From positions 8,459,501 through 8,523,500 of the forward strand of contig NZ_SAUN01000001.1 in NCBI RefSeq assembly GCF_004011505.1: DNA of 64,000 nt, given 5' to 3'. A model generated the notes under the pieces. That model saw only the letters and a program-made list of their open reading frames with translations. It was not told the DNA's origin and ran no database searches. This document shows positions 1 through 7,970 of the stretch, piece by piece. The stretch's first letter is position 1. The number at the start of each line of letters is the position of its first letter. A program made the translations under genes and the position numbers. The stretch is from Nonomuraea polychroma (GTDB taxonomy: Bacteria; Actinomycetota; Actinomycetes; Streptosporangiales; Streptosporangiaceae).

Positions 1-1
1 G

Positions 2-907
2 ACCGCCACCACCACCCCGAAGCCGGGATCCGGGCCACTCGCCATGACCAGCGGCTTCTACATCGACCCCGACTCCAACCCGGCGATCTGGGTGCGGAAC
101 AACAGTGGTGACGCGAGGGCGGCCCGCATCAAGGCGTCCATCTCGTCCAAGCCGATGGCCCGCTGGTTCGGGGGCTGGAGCGGGGACGTCCGTGCCGCGG
201 TCTCCACGTACGTGGCCGCCGCGGACTCGGCCGACAAGTTGCCGGTCCTGGTGGCGTACAACATCCCGGGCCGCGACGCCTGCGGCGGGCACTCCGGGGG
301 CGGGGCGGGCAGCGAGTCGGCGTACAAGACGTGGATCTCCGCGTTCGCCTCCGGGATCGGCAACCGTCCGGCGGTCGTCATCATCGAGCCCGACTCGCTC
401 GGCGATTTCGGCTGCATGGACGACACCGCCATCCAGGCGCGCAACCGCATGCTGACGTACGCCACCCAGCAGTTCCGCGACAAGGCCCCCAACGCCTGGG
501 CCTACCTCGACGCCGGGAACGCCGGCTGGGTGGCGGCAGGGACGATGGCGTCTCGGCTGAAGAACGCGGGCGTCGGCAACATCCGCGGCTTCGCGGTGAA
601 CGTCTCCAACTACTACCCGACCGTCCAGTCGGCCACCTATGCCTCGTCGGTCAGCTCCTCACTGGGCGGCGGCGCGAAGTGGGTGATCGACACCAGCCGC
701 AACGGCAACGGCTCCAACGGCGAGTGGTGCAACCCGGCCGGGCGTAAGCTCGGCGCCCCCACGCAGGTGGACGGCGGTGGCGGCACCGAGATGTTGTTGT
801 GGGTGAAGGTGCCCGGGGACTCGGACGGCAACTGCGGCATCGCGCCGAACACGCCCGCCGGCCAGTTCAGCCCGGCCATCGCCATCCGCCTGATCGACGG
901 CTCCTGA
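2..907 (+). CDS. Glycoside hydrolase family 6 cellulase, 3' part (5' end outside window)
   Basis: This is the catalytic part of a secreted GH6 endoglucanase or cellobiohydrolase that cleaves beta-1,4-glucan with inversion. The frame is open to the left edge. The first visible residues form a Thr/Pro/Gly linker (TATTTPKPGSG), so a signal peptide and probably a carbohydrate-binding module lie upstream. Family motifs are present: FYIDPDSNPA, IPGRDACGG with its active-site Asp, VVIIEPDSLG with the proton-donor Asp about 40 residues later, NGEWCNPAGR, and a C-terminal PGDSDGNCG in place of the usual PGESDG. The protein ends LIDGS-stop, and the DNA encoding this end is the first copy of a tandem repeat. 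The GH12 gene at 34 kb is a second cellulose or xyloglucan enzyme. The family call is firm; endo versus exo action is not resolved. Confidence 0.93.
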   Translation, partial: TATTTPKPGSGPLAMTSGFYIDPDSNPAIWVRNNSGDARAARIKASISSKPMARWFGGWSGDVRAAVSTYVAAADSADKLPVLVAYNIPGRDACGGHSGGGAGSESAYKTWISAFASGIGNRPAVVIIEPDSLGDFGCMDDTAIQARNRMLTYATQQFRDKAPNAWAYLDAGNAGWVAAGTMASRLKNAGVGNIRGFAVNVSNYYPTVQSATYASSVSSSLGGGAKWVIDTSRNGNGSNGEWCNPAGRKLGAPTQVDGGGGTEMLLWVKVPGDSDGNCGIAPNTPAGQFSPAIAIRLIDGS

Positions 908-1064
908 GCACCGAGCGCCCCTCCCCCTTGATAGACGGCTCCTGAGGACCGAGCGCCCCTCCCTCTTGATAGACGGCTCCCGAGGAACTGGGCGCCACTC
1001 GGTCGATGGCGCCCGACGAACCAGGCGCCACTCGGTCGATGGCGCTTGAGGACTCGGCACCCAT
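891..1064. repeat. Degenerate tandem repeats downstream of GH6
   Basis: Three 38-bp units begin at 891, 929 and 967, each opening TGAT(A/C)GACGGCTCC. The first lies within the GH6 3' end and includes its stop codon. The array then merges into a second repeat: the 22 bases at 991-1012 recur exactly at 1024-1045 (33-bp period). Each second-type unit can fold, with GGCGCCA at 991-997 pairing with TGGCGCC at 1007-1013. The array lies between convergent genes and may act as a terminator. Confidence 0.8.
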
Positions 1065-1082
1065 CGACGGCGAAGCGTGCAG

Positions 1083-1724
1083 TCAAGGTTGGAGGCGGTG
1101 GGAGAGGAGGGCGGTGCCGGGGCCGGACAGGCCCTGGAGGGCGGCGGCGCGACCCGTCGCCGCCAGCAGCAACTCGCCCGCCGTCCCCCTGACCTCCTCC
1201 GTCCCCTCCCCCTCCGACCAGTCCGCGTCGGTGGCGATCAGCCGCAGGCCCGCGAAACGCTCGCGCGCGCCGAAGAACGACGTCTTCCTGACGACGTGGG
1301 TGAGCGCCGGGGCCGCCCGGTCGGGCGGCATCTCACGTACGCGGCCCAGCGGGCGGGCCACGTCCTGCCCGTGCACCAGGATGTCCACGAGCGGTTCCCA
1401 GACGGTGGTGGCGATCGCGTGGCGGCGGGACGCGGCGGCCTCCCGGAGCTGGCCGGCGAGCTCCGCCGGCTCGAACCTGGCGGCCCGGCGGCGCGCCTGG
1501 TCGGCGATCAGGCGGTTGATGTCGCCACGGGCCCGGACGATGCCCTTGAACACGTCGAAACGCGACGCGTGCGTGACCACCGTCAGGTGGGCGAGCACAT
1601 CGTGCACGGTCCAGCCCGGGCACAACGACGCTTTCGCCCACTCGTCGTCCGCCACATCGTCGAGGAAGGCCGCCAGGCTGAGTCGTTCGGCCGTGACAGC
1701 GGCGAAGATCTCGTCCTCGTTCAC
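1083..1724 (-). CDS. Maleylpyruvate isomerase / DinB-like mycothiol-dependent family protein
   Basis: A 213-residue cytoplasmic protein of the actinobacterial maleylpyruvate-isomerase-like (DinB_2/MDMPI) superfamily, four-helix proteins often linked to mycothiol. The N-terminus shows the family pattern LCPGWTVHDVLAHL, where the His belongs to the usual metal-binding set, followed by a VDILVHGQDVARPLG segment carrying another conserved His-Asp. The start is GTG at 1724, preceded by GGGGAGG. Its first bases overlap the stop of the upstream YCII gene (GTGA), so the two are co-transcribed and probably translationally coupled. Substrate unknown; mycothiol-S-transferase is an alternative name. Confidence 0.8.
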   Translation of the reverse strand: MNEDEIFAAVTAERLSLAAFLDDVADDEWAKASLCPGWTVHDVLAHLTVVTHASRFDVFKGIVRARGDINRLIADQARRRAARFEPAELAGQLREAAASRRHAIATTVWEPLVDILVHGQDVARPLGRVREMPPDRAAPALTHVVRKTSFFGARERFAGLRLIATDADWSEGEGTEEVRGTAGELLLAATGRAAALQGLSGPGTALLSHRLQP

Positions 1725-2116
1725 ATTTCCTCCCCGGAGGAGCTCATGACGGGGCGGACCTCCACGGCCGCGAAACGGGCGTCGGGGAATCGGGCCGCGA
1801 TCTCCACCGCCCGTTCGGTGCTCTCGCAGTCGACGACGAAGTAGCCGGCGAGGTGCTCTTTGGCCTCGACGAACGGTCCGTCCGTGGCCACGGGGGCGCC
1901 GCCGCGTACCCGTATGGTCCTGGTGTCCGCCGGGTCGGCGAGCGCTTCGCCGCCGACGAGCTCGCCGGACTCCACGATCTCCTGGATCAGGGCTTCGGCC
2001 TGCGCCGTCAGTGCGGCGCGCTCGTCTTCCTGCATGGCGAGGGCCTCAGGGGTACGCAGGAACGCGGGATGGCCCCAGCTCTGGGCGTTGGTGTAGATCA
2101 TCAGCAGGTAACGCAC
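1721..2116 (-). CDS. YCII-related domain protein
   Basis: A 131-residue protein of the YCII/DGPF family, small dimeric alpha-beta ferredoxin-like proteins. Visible hallmarks are the opening MRYLLMIY, the central DGPFVEAKEHLAGYF (the DGPF motif) and the closing EVRPVM. Members are often co-encoded with ECF sigma factors or DinB-type enzymes, as here. The GTG start at 2116 has GAGGGAGC upstream. It is the first gene of a two-gene operon and overlaps the downstream gene by 4 bases. Biochemical function is not established. Confidence 0.85.
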   Translation of the reverse strand: MRYLLMIYTNAQSWGHPAFLRTPEALAMQEDERAALTAQAEALIQEIVESGELVGGEALADPADTRTIRVRGGAPVATDGPFVEAKEHLAGYFVVDCESTERAVEIAARFPDARFAAVEVRPVMSSSGEEM

Positions 2117-2213
2117 GGCTGCTCCCTCACGTTCGTGGTGCCTTTGACCGGTGGTCGGAGCCCGAGGCCGGGTTTCGACATCCTCCCGCGAGAAAAACTC
2201 AGCCGCCCGCTCG

Positions 2214-2317
2214 CTACCCCTTGGTGAACGGCCCCCGTACCGCGGTAATCCCCATCAGCAGAGCCTTGCCCAGCGGCGTGACGGTGTGGATCACGTTGGG
2301 ACCCATCCGCCGGCTGA
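2214..2317 (-). pseudogene. Possible C-terminal remnant of a HxlR-type regulator
   Basis: On the minus strand a short high-GC3 frame reads VIHTVTPLGKALL and then stops at 2214-2216. This resembles the wing and last helix of HxlR-type winged-helix regulators (usual pattern YxLTPLGRxLL). Nothing of the DNA-binding helices precedes it, because the frame runs straight into the truncated NB-ARC gene on the other strand. It looks like a deletion scar. The family assignment rests on about 13 residues. Confidence 0.35.
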
Positions 2318-2362
2318 AACTGCACCGGACGGGACGAGGCCATATCCACGCTGGAGGCGGCG

Positions 2363-4423
2363 TTGCCGCCCCGTTCCGTGCGCGCCACGCCCGTCATCGT
2401 CGTCACAGGCCCGGCCGGGGTGGGCAAGACCGCCCTCACCGTGCATGTCGCCCACCGCCTGCTGGAACATTTCCCCGACGGCCAGCTGTTCGCCGCATTG
2501 CGTGACGTACGAGATCGCCGTGTGCCGCCCGGGGACGTGCTCGCCCAGTTCCTGCGTGCACTCGGCGAACCGCCCCAGGACCTCCCCGACCGCGTGGCCG
2601 AACGCGCGGCCAGGTTCAGGGAGTGCTTGGCGCGGCGGCGCGTGCTGATCGTGCTGGATGACGCGGTTGACGAGGCGCAGGTCAGTCCCCTGCTCTCCGG
2701 CGGTGTGGAGTGCGCCGTGCTGGTCACCAGCCGATCCGAGCCGGCCACCCTGCCCAGCACCGCCCGCCTGGACCTGAAGGAGCTGGAGACGAGCGAGGCC
2801 ATGCGCCTCCTCGCCAAGGTCGCCGGCGCGCAGCGGCTGTCGCCCGAGCCGCAGGCCGCGGACGAGCTCGTACAGCTCTGCGGGAACCTCCCGCTGGCAC
2901 TCAGGATCGCCGGCGCCCGGCTCGCCACCCGCCCCGAATGGCGGATCGGCGACATGGTGGAGCGGCTCAGGGACGAGCGGCAGCGACTCGACGAGCACGG
3001 CGACCTGGAGGTACGCAGCTGCGTCGCGCTGTCCGCCGAAGGGCTCGACCCGGCCGCGTTCCGGCTGCTGTGCGCGCTGGCGCACGCCGACACCCCGGAG
3101 ATCCCCGGCTGGGTCGCACTCGCCGCGGGCGGAACATCGGAGCTGCTCGACAGCCTGGTCGCGGCCCAGCTCCTCCAGGCGACCGGGCCCCTGCGTTACC
3201 GCTTCCACGACCTCGTCCGCGATCACGCGCGTGACCTCGGGGAGCCCGAGGCGCTCCCGCGTCCTCGGCGGCTGGCTGGCGCTGGTCGAACGGGCACACG
3301 GGCCGTCTACGGCGGCGACTACGCGGTCCTGCACGGCACGGCCGCCCGCTGGCAACCCCCAGGTGCCGATATCGTCGACACCGAACCCCTGGCCTGGTAC
3401 GAGGTCGAACGCGCGAACATCGTCGCCGCCGTCCGCCAAGCCGCCGCGCTGGGCCTGGACGAGCTGTGCTGGGACCTGGCCATGAGCGCTCTGTCGTTGT
3501 TCCAGACCCGCGGACACTACGACGAATGGGAAGAAACACATCGGGTCGCACTCGTCGCCACCCGCATCGCCGGCAACGCCCGCGGCTGCGCGGCCCTGCT
3601 CACCGGGATCGGCCTGCTGGAGGCCTACCGCCACCGCTACGGCCCCGCGGCCGCCGCCGTCGACGAAGCCCTGGAGCTCTTCGAGCGGTGCGACGACCGG
3701 CACGGCTGGGGACTGGCGAGCTCGGTGGCCGCCTTCACAGCAGGCATGAGAGGCCTGTACGCCGAGGCGGTCGAGCAGTGCGAGAACGCCCTCGACGCGG
3801 TACGCGAGGCAGGTGACGAGGGCGCGGAGACCTTCGTACTGCGCCAGCTCGGCCAACTTCTGCTCGACGTCTACCACGCCGGCTCCATCCGCCCGTACCA
3901 GCACGATCCGGAGATCGGCTACCGGATCGGCGAGCTGCTGCTCGCCTCGGGACGGCTGAACGAGGCGGAGCAGGCGTTCACCGACCTGCTCTCCGCCGTC
4001 ACCGACCTCGATGACCTACGGGCCGAGGCCTACGCCCGCTACGGCCTCGGCTATCTGCACCTCGAGCGGGATCGCCACGCCGCCGGGGAGGAATACCTCC
4101 AGCAGGCCATCGAGCTGTCGAGCGCGATGGGTGAGCCGCTGATCGAGGTCAAAGCGTGGCTGGCGCTCGGCGCGGCAAGCCGGTCGCTCGGCGACTACGA
4201 GGTGGCGCTGCACAGGTTCCGGCGAGCCAAGGAGCTGGCGCAGGCCATCGGCGCGCCCCTCTGGGAGGCCCGCGCCTTGCTCCAGGTGGCCGTGGTGCAC
4301 AGCGAACGCGACTGTGAGGCGTCGGCCGCCGCCGCGCGGGCCAGGCTGAGCGAGCTCATCGCCGCCATCGGCGCCCTCGACTCCGACATCGACGCGGGAG
4401 TCCCGTCCGTGCAGATCCCGTGA
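2363..4423 (+). CDS. NB-ARC/TPR regulator lacking its N-terminal DNA-binding domain (SARP/AfsR-like, truncated)
   Basis: A 686-residue STAND-type ATPase with Walker A GPAGVGKT (residues 16-23), Walker B VLIVLDD near residue 95, an NB-ARC helical region, and TPR-like helices from about residue 350 to the end. Full-length relatives are SARP/AfsR activators with a winged-helix and BTAD domain in front. Here the usual linker TGRDEAISTLEAALP can be read just before the chosen TTG start (GGAGG at 2353-2357), but an in-frame TGA at 2315-2317 cuts it off, so the activator half is gone. Between about 3257 and 3302 the family sequence RVLGGWLALVERAHG appears in the +1 frame, so two compensating indels have scrambled about 15 residues. 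It may be a decaying gene or a free NTPase-TPR protein. Confidence 0.75.
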   Translation: MPPRSVRATPVIVVTGPAGVGKTALTVHVAHRLLEHFPDGQLFAALRDVRDRRVPPGDVLAQFLRALGEPPQDLPDRVAERAARFRECLARRRVLIVLDDAVDEAQVSPLLSGGVECAVLVTSRSEPATLPSTARLDLKELETSEAMRLLAKVAGAQRLSPEPQAADELVQLCGNLPLALRIAGARLATRPEWRIGDMVERLRDERQRLDEHGDLEVRSCVALSAEGLDPAAFRLLCALAHADTPEIPGWVALAAGGTSELLDSLVAAQLLQATGPLRYRFHDLVRDHARDLGEPEALPRPRRLAGAGRTGTRAVYGGDYAVLHGTAARWQPPGADIVDTEPLAWYEVERANIVAAVRQAAALGLDELCWDLAMSALSLFQTRGHYDEWEETHRVALVATRIAGNARGCAALLTGIGLLEAYRHRYGPAAAAVDEALELFERCDDRHGWGLASSVAAFTAGMRGLYAEAVEQCENALDAVREAGDEGAETFVLRQLGQLLLDVYHAGSIRPYQHDPEIGYRIGELLLASGRLNEAEQAFTDLLSAVTDLDDLRAEAYARYGLGYLHLERDRHAAGEEYLQQAIELSSAMGEPLIEVKAWLALGAASRSLGDYEVALHRFRRAKELAQAIGAPLWEARALLQVAVVHSERDCEASAAAARARLSELIAAIGALDSDIDAGVPSVQIP

Positions 4424-4455
4424 CGATCCCCAGCCGCTCTTCCCCTTCCCAGATT

Positions 4456-4473
4456 AATCGACTATCGTCGATT
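4456..4473. promoter_or_regulatory. Probable ArsR operator
   Basis: The inverted repeat AATCGA, six bases, TCGATT ends 4 bases before the arsR ATG (4478). Related TCGA half-sites continue to the start codon. The position suits autorepression over the -10 region of a short-leader or leaderless transcript. Confidence 0.6.
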
Positions 4474-4477
4474 GTCG

Positions 4478-4813
4478 ATGGATACCGAGAAGGGACCTCT
4501 GGCACGGGCCGAGGCTGAAGAGTACGCGGGCTGGTTCAAGGCGCTGGCGGATGCGACGCGGATCCAGATCGTGTCGCTGCTGGCGCGGCGGCGCACGCCG
4601 ATGAGCGTGGGCGAGATCGTGGCCGCCTCCGGGGTGGGGCAGTCCACCGTGTCGCACCACCTGAAGATCCTGGCCGAAGTGCGGTTCGTGCTGGTCGAAC
4701 GGCAGGGCACGTCCAGCCTCTACCGGATCAACGAAGCCTGCGTGAGCTGCTTCCCGACCGCCGCCGACGTGGTCATGGGCAAACCGGTTCCGGCCGCGCC
4801 CACCTGCGACTGA
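4478..4813 (+). CDS. arsR: ArsR-family metalloregulator
   Basis: A 111-residue ArsR/SmtB repressor that should release DNA on binding trivalent arsenic. The winged helix-turn-helix is clear (FKALADATRIQIVSLL, then VGQSTVSHHLKIL as recognition helix). The likely metalloid ligands are C-terminal: CVSC at residues 88-91 and Cys110, a pattern different from the classical E. coli CxC in the recognition helix. I take ATG 4478 rather than TTG 4472 because the operator palindrome covers the latter. The arsM fusion gene begins 12 bases after the stop, so the two form an arsenic operon. Confidence 0.9.
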   Translation: MDTEKGPLARAEAEEYAGWFKALADATRIQIVSLLARRRTPMSVGEIVAASGVGQSTVSHHLKILAEVRFVLVERQGTSSLYRINEACVSCFPTAADVVMGKPVPAAPTCD

Positions 4814-4824
4814 AGGAGACCGTG

Positions 4825-6048
4825 ATGGCTCACGACGAGATCATCGACCGTTACTCGCGCCTGGCCAGGGCGGCCGCCGCCGGACGGGTCGTCGCCGACT
4901 GCGGGCCGGACGACTTCGAGCAGGGCTGCTTCGGCGCCGCCGGATATGACGACACCGGCACCCTGCCTGAGGCCGCGGTGCGCGCCAGCCTGGGGTGCGG
5001 CAACCCGGTCGCCGTGGCCGGGCTGCGTGCCGGGGAGACCGTGCTGGACCTGGGTTCCGGTGGCGGGATCGATGTGTTGTTGTCGGCGCGCCGGGTCGGC
5101 CCGGCCGGGAAGGCGTACGGGCTGGACGCCAGCCCTGACATGCTCGCGCTGGCCAGGCGGAACGCCGAGCAGGCCGGCGTGGCCAACGTGGAGTTCCTGC
5201 AGGGCGTCATCGAGTACGTGCCGCTGCCCGGCCGATCCGTGGACGTGGTCATCTCCAACTGCGTGATCAACCTGTCCGGGGACAAGGCCGCTGTCCTGGC
5301 CGAGGCTTTCCGGGTGTTGCGGCCGGGCGGCCGGTTCGGCGTCAGCGACGTGGTCACTGACGGCGAGGTCGATCCGGAGCGGCGAGAGGCGGCGGAGCGG
5401 CGTATCGGCTGCGTGGCCGGGGCGTTGTCGGTGGCGGACTATCGAGGGCTGCTGGCCGCGGCCGGGTTCGTCGGGGTGGAGATCACGTTGACCGCCGATC
5501 ACGGGGACGGCGTGCACTCGGCGATCGTCCACGCCGCCAAACCGGCCGCCGGTCCAGGGCTGGAGATCCGGCCGATGCGGGATGCGGACGCCTCCCAGGT
5601 GCTGGCCATCTATCAGGCAGGGCTGGACACCGGGCAGGCCAGCTTCGAGACGACGGCGCCGAGCTGGGAGGGGTTCACCGCGGCCCGGCTGCCGCAGTTG
5701 CGATATGTGGCGGTCGACACCGCGACCGGGCAGGTCGTGGGGTGGGTGGCCGGCTCGGCGGTGTCGGCGCGGCCGGTGTACGCGGGGGTGGTCGAGCACA
5801 GCGTCTACGTCCATCCCGGTTGTCAGGCGCACGGCATCGGCAAGGCGCTGCTGACGGCGTTCCTCGCCGGGTGCGAGGACGCCGGCGTGTGGACCGTGCA
5901 GTCCGGCATCTTCCCGGAGAACGCGGCCAGCCTCGCGCTCCACCGGGCACTGGGCTTTCGCATCGTGGGCACCCGCGAACGCATCGGCCGCCACCACGGC
6001 CGCTGGCGCGACGTCATCCTCGTGGAACGACGCAGCCCATCGCACTGA
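4825..6048 (+). CDS. arsM: Arsenite methyltransferase fused to a GNAT N-acetyltransferase (ArsM-ArsN type)
   Basis: A two-domain protein of about 407 residues. Residues 1-240 are an ArsM-type SAM methyltransferase: VLDLGSGGGIDVLL is the SAM-binding motif, and the three cysteines known to bind As(III) in ArsM are all present (SLGCGNP about 58, SNCVINLS about 146, RIGCVAGAL about 196). From about residue 245 (GLEIRPMRDADA) a GNAT domain of the phosphinothricin/ArsN acetyltransferase type follows, with the acetyl-CoA motif PGCQAHGIGKALL and HRALGFRIVG. The family suggests arsenite methylation plus N-acetylation of an organoarsenical such as arsinothricin; the second substrate is inference. ATG 4825 is preferred over GTG 4822 because of AAGGAG at 4813-4818. 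Operon with arsR. Confidence 0.9.
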   Translation: MAHDEIIDRYSRLARAAAAGRVVADCGPDDFEQGCFGAAGYDDTGTLPEAAVRASLGCGNPVAVAGLRAGETVLDLGSGGGIDVLLSARRVGPAGKAYGLDASPDMLALARRNAEQAGVANVEFLQGVIEYVPLPGRSVDVVISNCVINLSGDKAAVLAEAFRVLRPGGRFGVSDVVTDGEVDPERREAAERRIGCVAGALSVADYRGLLAAAGFVGVEITLTADHGDGVHSAIVHAAKPAAGPGLEIRPMRDADASQVLAIYQAGLDTGQASFETTAPSWEGFTAARLPQLRYVAVDTATGQVVGWVAGSAVSARPVYAGVVEHSVYVHPGCQAHGIGKALLTAFLAGCEDAGVWTVQSGIFPENAASLALHRALGFRIVGTRERIGRHHGRWRDVILVERRSPSH

Positions 6049-6146
6049 CCGGCGGTCGGTGGGGCACCGCATGTCCCGCTGCTCCTGCGCCGCCCGCATC
6101 ACGGGCCTGCGGGCCTACCCCACCTTCTGCCGCCGACCCGCGGCGA

Positions 6147-7970
6147 TCAGTCCTCGCCGACGGACACGAACCCCGTCCCGGCCCGGTAGTTCGGCGACTG
6201 ATGCCGGAAGTAGGTGTTGTAGACCTCGCAGTAACGCCCCCCGCGCGCCAGCAACGTCCCGTGGTCGCCTTCCTCCACGATCCGCCCGTGATCGAGCACG
6301 ATGATCCGATCGACATGCTCGATCGTGGACAGCCGATGCGCGATGACGATCGAGGTCCGCCCGGCCAGCACCAGGTCCAGCCCTTCCTGGATCTGCGCCT
6401 CGGTCAGCGGGTCCACACTCGCCGTGGCCTCGTCCAGCACCACGATCGCCGGATCCTGGATGAGCAGCCGCGCCAGCGCGACGAGCTGCCGCTGCCCCAT
6501 GGACAGGGCCCGCCCGTGCTCCCCCACATCTGTTTCCAGCCCGTTGGGCAGGGCGTCGATCCAGTCGCCACCGCCCACGGCGGCCGCGGCCGCGCGTACT
6601 TCCTCATCCGTCGCCTCTGCCCGCGGATAGCGGATGTTGTCGGCGACCGTGCCACTGAACAGGAACGGCGCCTGCGGCACCGCACCGATCTGCCGGCGGT
6701 AGCTGCCCAGCTCCAGGCTGCGGATGTCCTGGCCGTCGATCAGCAGCCGCCCTTCCTGGAACTCGTAGAACCGCGTGATCAGCTTGCTGAGCGTCGACTT
6801 GCCGGCCCCGGTGTGACCCACGAGCGCCACGGTCTCGCCGGCCTTGATGACGAGGTTGAAGTCACGCAGCACGGGATTGCCGGGATCGTAGCCGAAGGTG
6901 ACGCCCTGGAACTCGATGCGCCCCGCCAGCCTCCCGGCGGGCTGCGGATCGTTCTGCACCACCCGGGGCGGCGCGTCGATCAGCGCGAAAACCCGCTCGG
7001 ACGCCGACAATCCCTGCTGGAACTGCGACCAGAACGCGGCAATGGAGGTCAACGGGAACCAGAAGAGGGCGACACCCTGCAGGAACAGGTACCAGTCGCC
7101 GGCGGTCAGCCCGCGCGCCAGCACGCGTTCGCCACCCAGCTGAACCAGGACGACCGTCGCGAGCCCGGCCACCGTGAACAACACCGGGAAAATGGTGGAG
7201 AAGACGAATCCTTGTCTGAGGGTCACCTGGTAGCTCTGCCGGTTGATGGGCCGGAACTCCTCGTAGACCTGCCGCTCCTGCCGGAAGTTCTTGGCCACCG
7301 CGATCCCGCCCATGGTCTCCTGCAGGTTCGCGTTGACCCGGCTCAGCGACCGCTGCGCCCTGCGCGTGCTGATCCTGGCCATCCGCCGGAACACCAGCGC
7401 CATGCCCACCACGATCGGCACCATCATCAACGTCAGCAGAGCCAGCTCCACGCTCCGCGCGAACAGCAGCGCCGTGACGAAGCCCACCATCAGCACCTGG
7501 CTGATCAGGTCCATCGTGAGCGTGGACACGGTGGCGAAGTCGTCGGTGTCGGACGTCACCCGGCTGACGATCTTCCCGGACGGCGTCTCGTCGTAGAACG
7601 ACAGGTCCCGCTCCAGCACCGCGTCGAACGCGTCCTCCCGCAGACGCAGCACGACATCGCCGGTGACGCGAGCGCTGTACTTCTGCCGGACGAAGTTGAA
7701 CACCCAGGACAGCGCTCCGGTGAGGAGGATCCCCGCGGTGAGCATCCACCCCACCTGGTCGATCGTGCCGCCCGCGATGGCGTCGACCGCCAGACTGCCC
7801 AGCGCCGGTATGGCCGCCTGACTGGCCGACACCAGCACGATCATCGTGGCGACGAGGATCATCGTCCCCAGCTTCGGCCGGAAGTACGACACGATGCGGC
7901 GCAGCAGGTCCCTGTCGTTGTACGTGCGGTCGTAGTCCTCGGCGTCGAGGCCGTCCATGAGGAAGCCCAT
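6147..7970 (-). CDS. ABC exporter half-transporter, subunit with degenerate signature
   Basis: A 607-residue type I ABC exporter: transmembrane domain (about six helices, residues 30-320) followed by an ATPase domain. Walker A GHTGAGKS (385-392), Walker B VVLDE with the catalytic Glu514, and switch His545 are intact. The signature is LSMGQ instead of LSGGQ. Its start overlaps the stop of the other half-transporter by one base (TGATG), so the two are translated together and almost certainly form a heterodimer. In the dimer, this odd signature faces the Walker B of the partner, which also lacks the catalytic Glu, giving one degenerate and one active ATP site as in BmrCD and TM287/288. Substrate unknown; drugs, lipids or peptides are possible. 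Confidence 0.92.
   Translation of the reverse strand: MGFLMDGLDAEDYDRTYNDRDLLRRIVSYFRPKLGTMILVATMIVLVSASQAAIPALGSLAVDAIAGGTIDQVGWMLTAGILLTGALSWVFNFVRQKYSARVTGDVVLRLREDAFDAVLERDLSFYDETPSGKIVSRVTSDTDDFATVSTLTMDLISQVLMVGFVTALLFARSVELALLTLMMVPIVVGMALVFRRMARISTRRAQRSLSRVNANLQETMGGIAVAKNFRQERQVYEEFRPINRQSYQVTLRQGFVFSTIFPVLFTVAGLATVVLVQLGGERVLARGLTAGDWYLFLQGVALFWFPLTSIAAFWSQFQQGLSASERVFALIDAPPRVVQNDPQPAGRLAGRIEFQGVTFGYDPGNPVLRDFNLVIKAGETVALVGHTGAGKSTLSKLITRFYEFQEGRLLIDGQDIRSLELGSYRRQIGAVPQAPFLFSGTVADNIRYPRAEATDEEVRAAAAAVGGGDWIDALPNGLETDVGEHGRALSMGQRQLVALARLLIQDPAIVVLDEATASVDPLTEAQIQEGLDLVLAGRTSIVIAHRLSTIEHVDRIIVLDHGRIVEEGDHGTLLARGGRYCEVYNTYFRHQSPNYRAGTGFVSVGED

Noticed and set aside
2291..3904. Minus-strand frame over the NB-ARC gene
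   Set aside because: Antisense to a recognisable P-loop ATPase with TPR; no domain.
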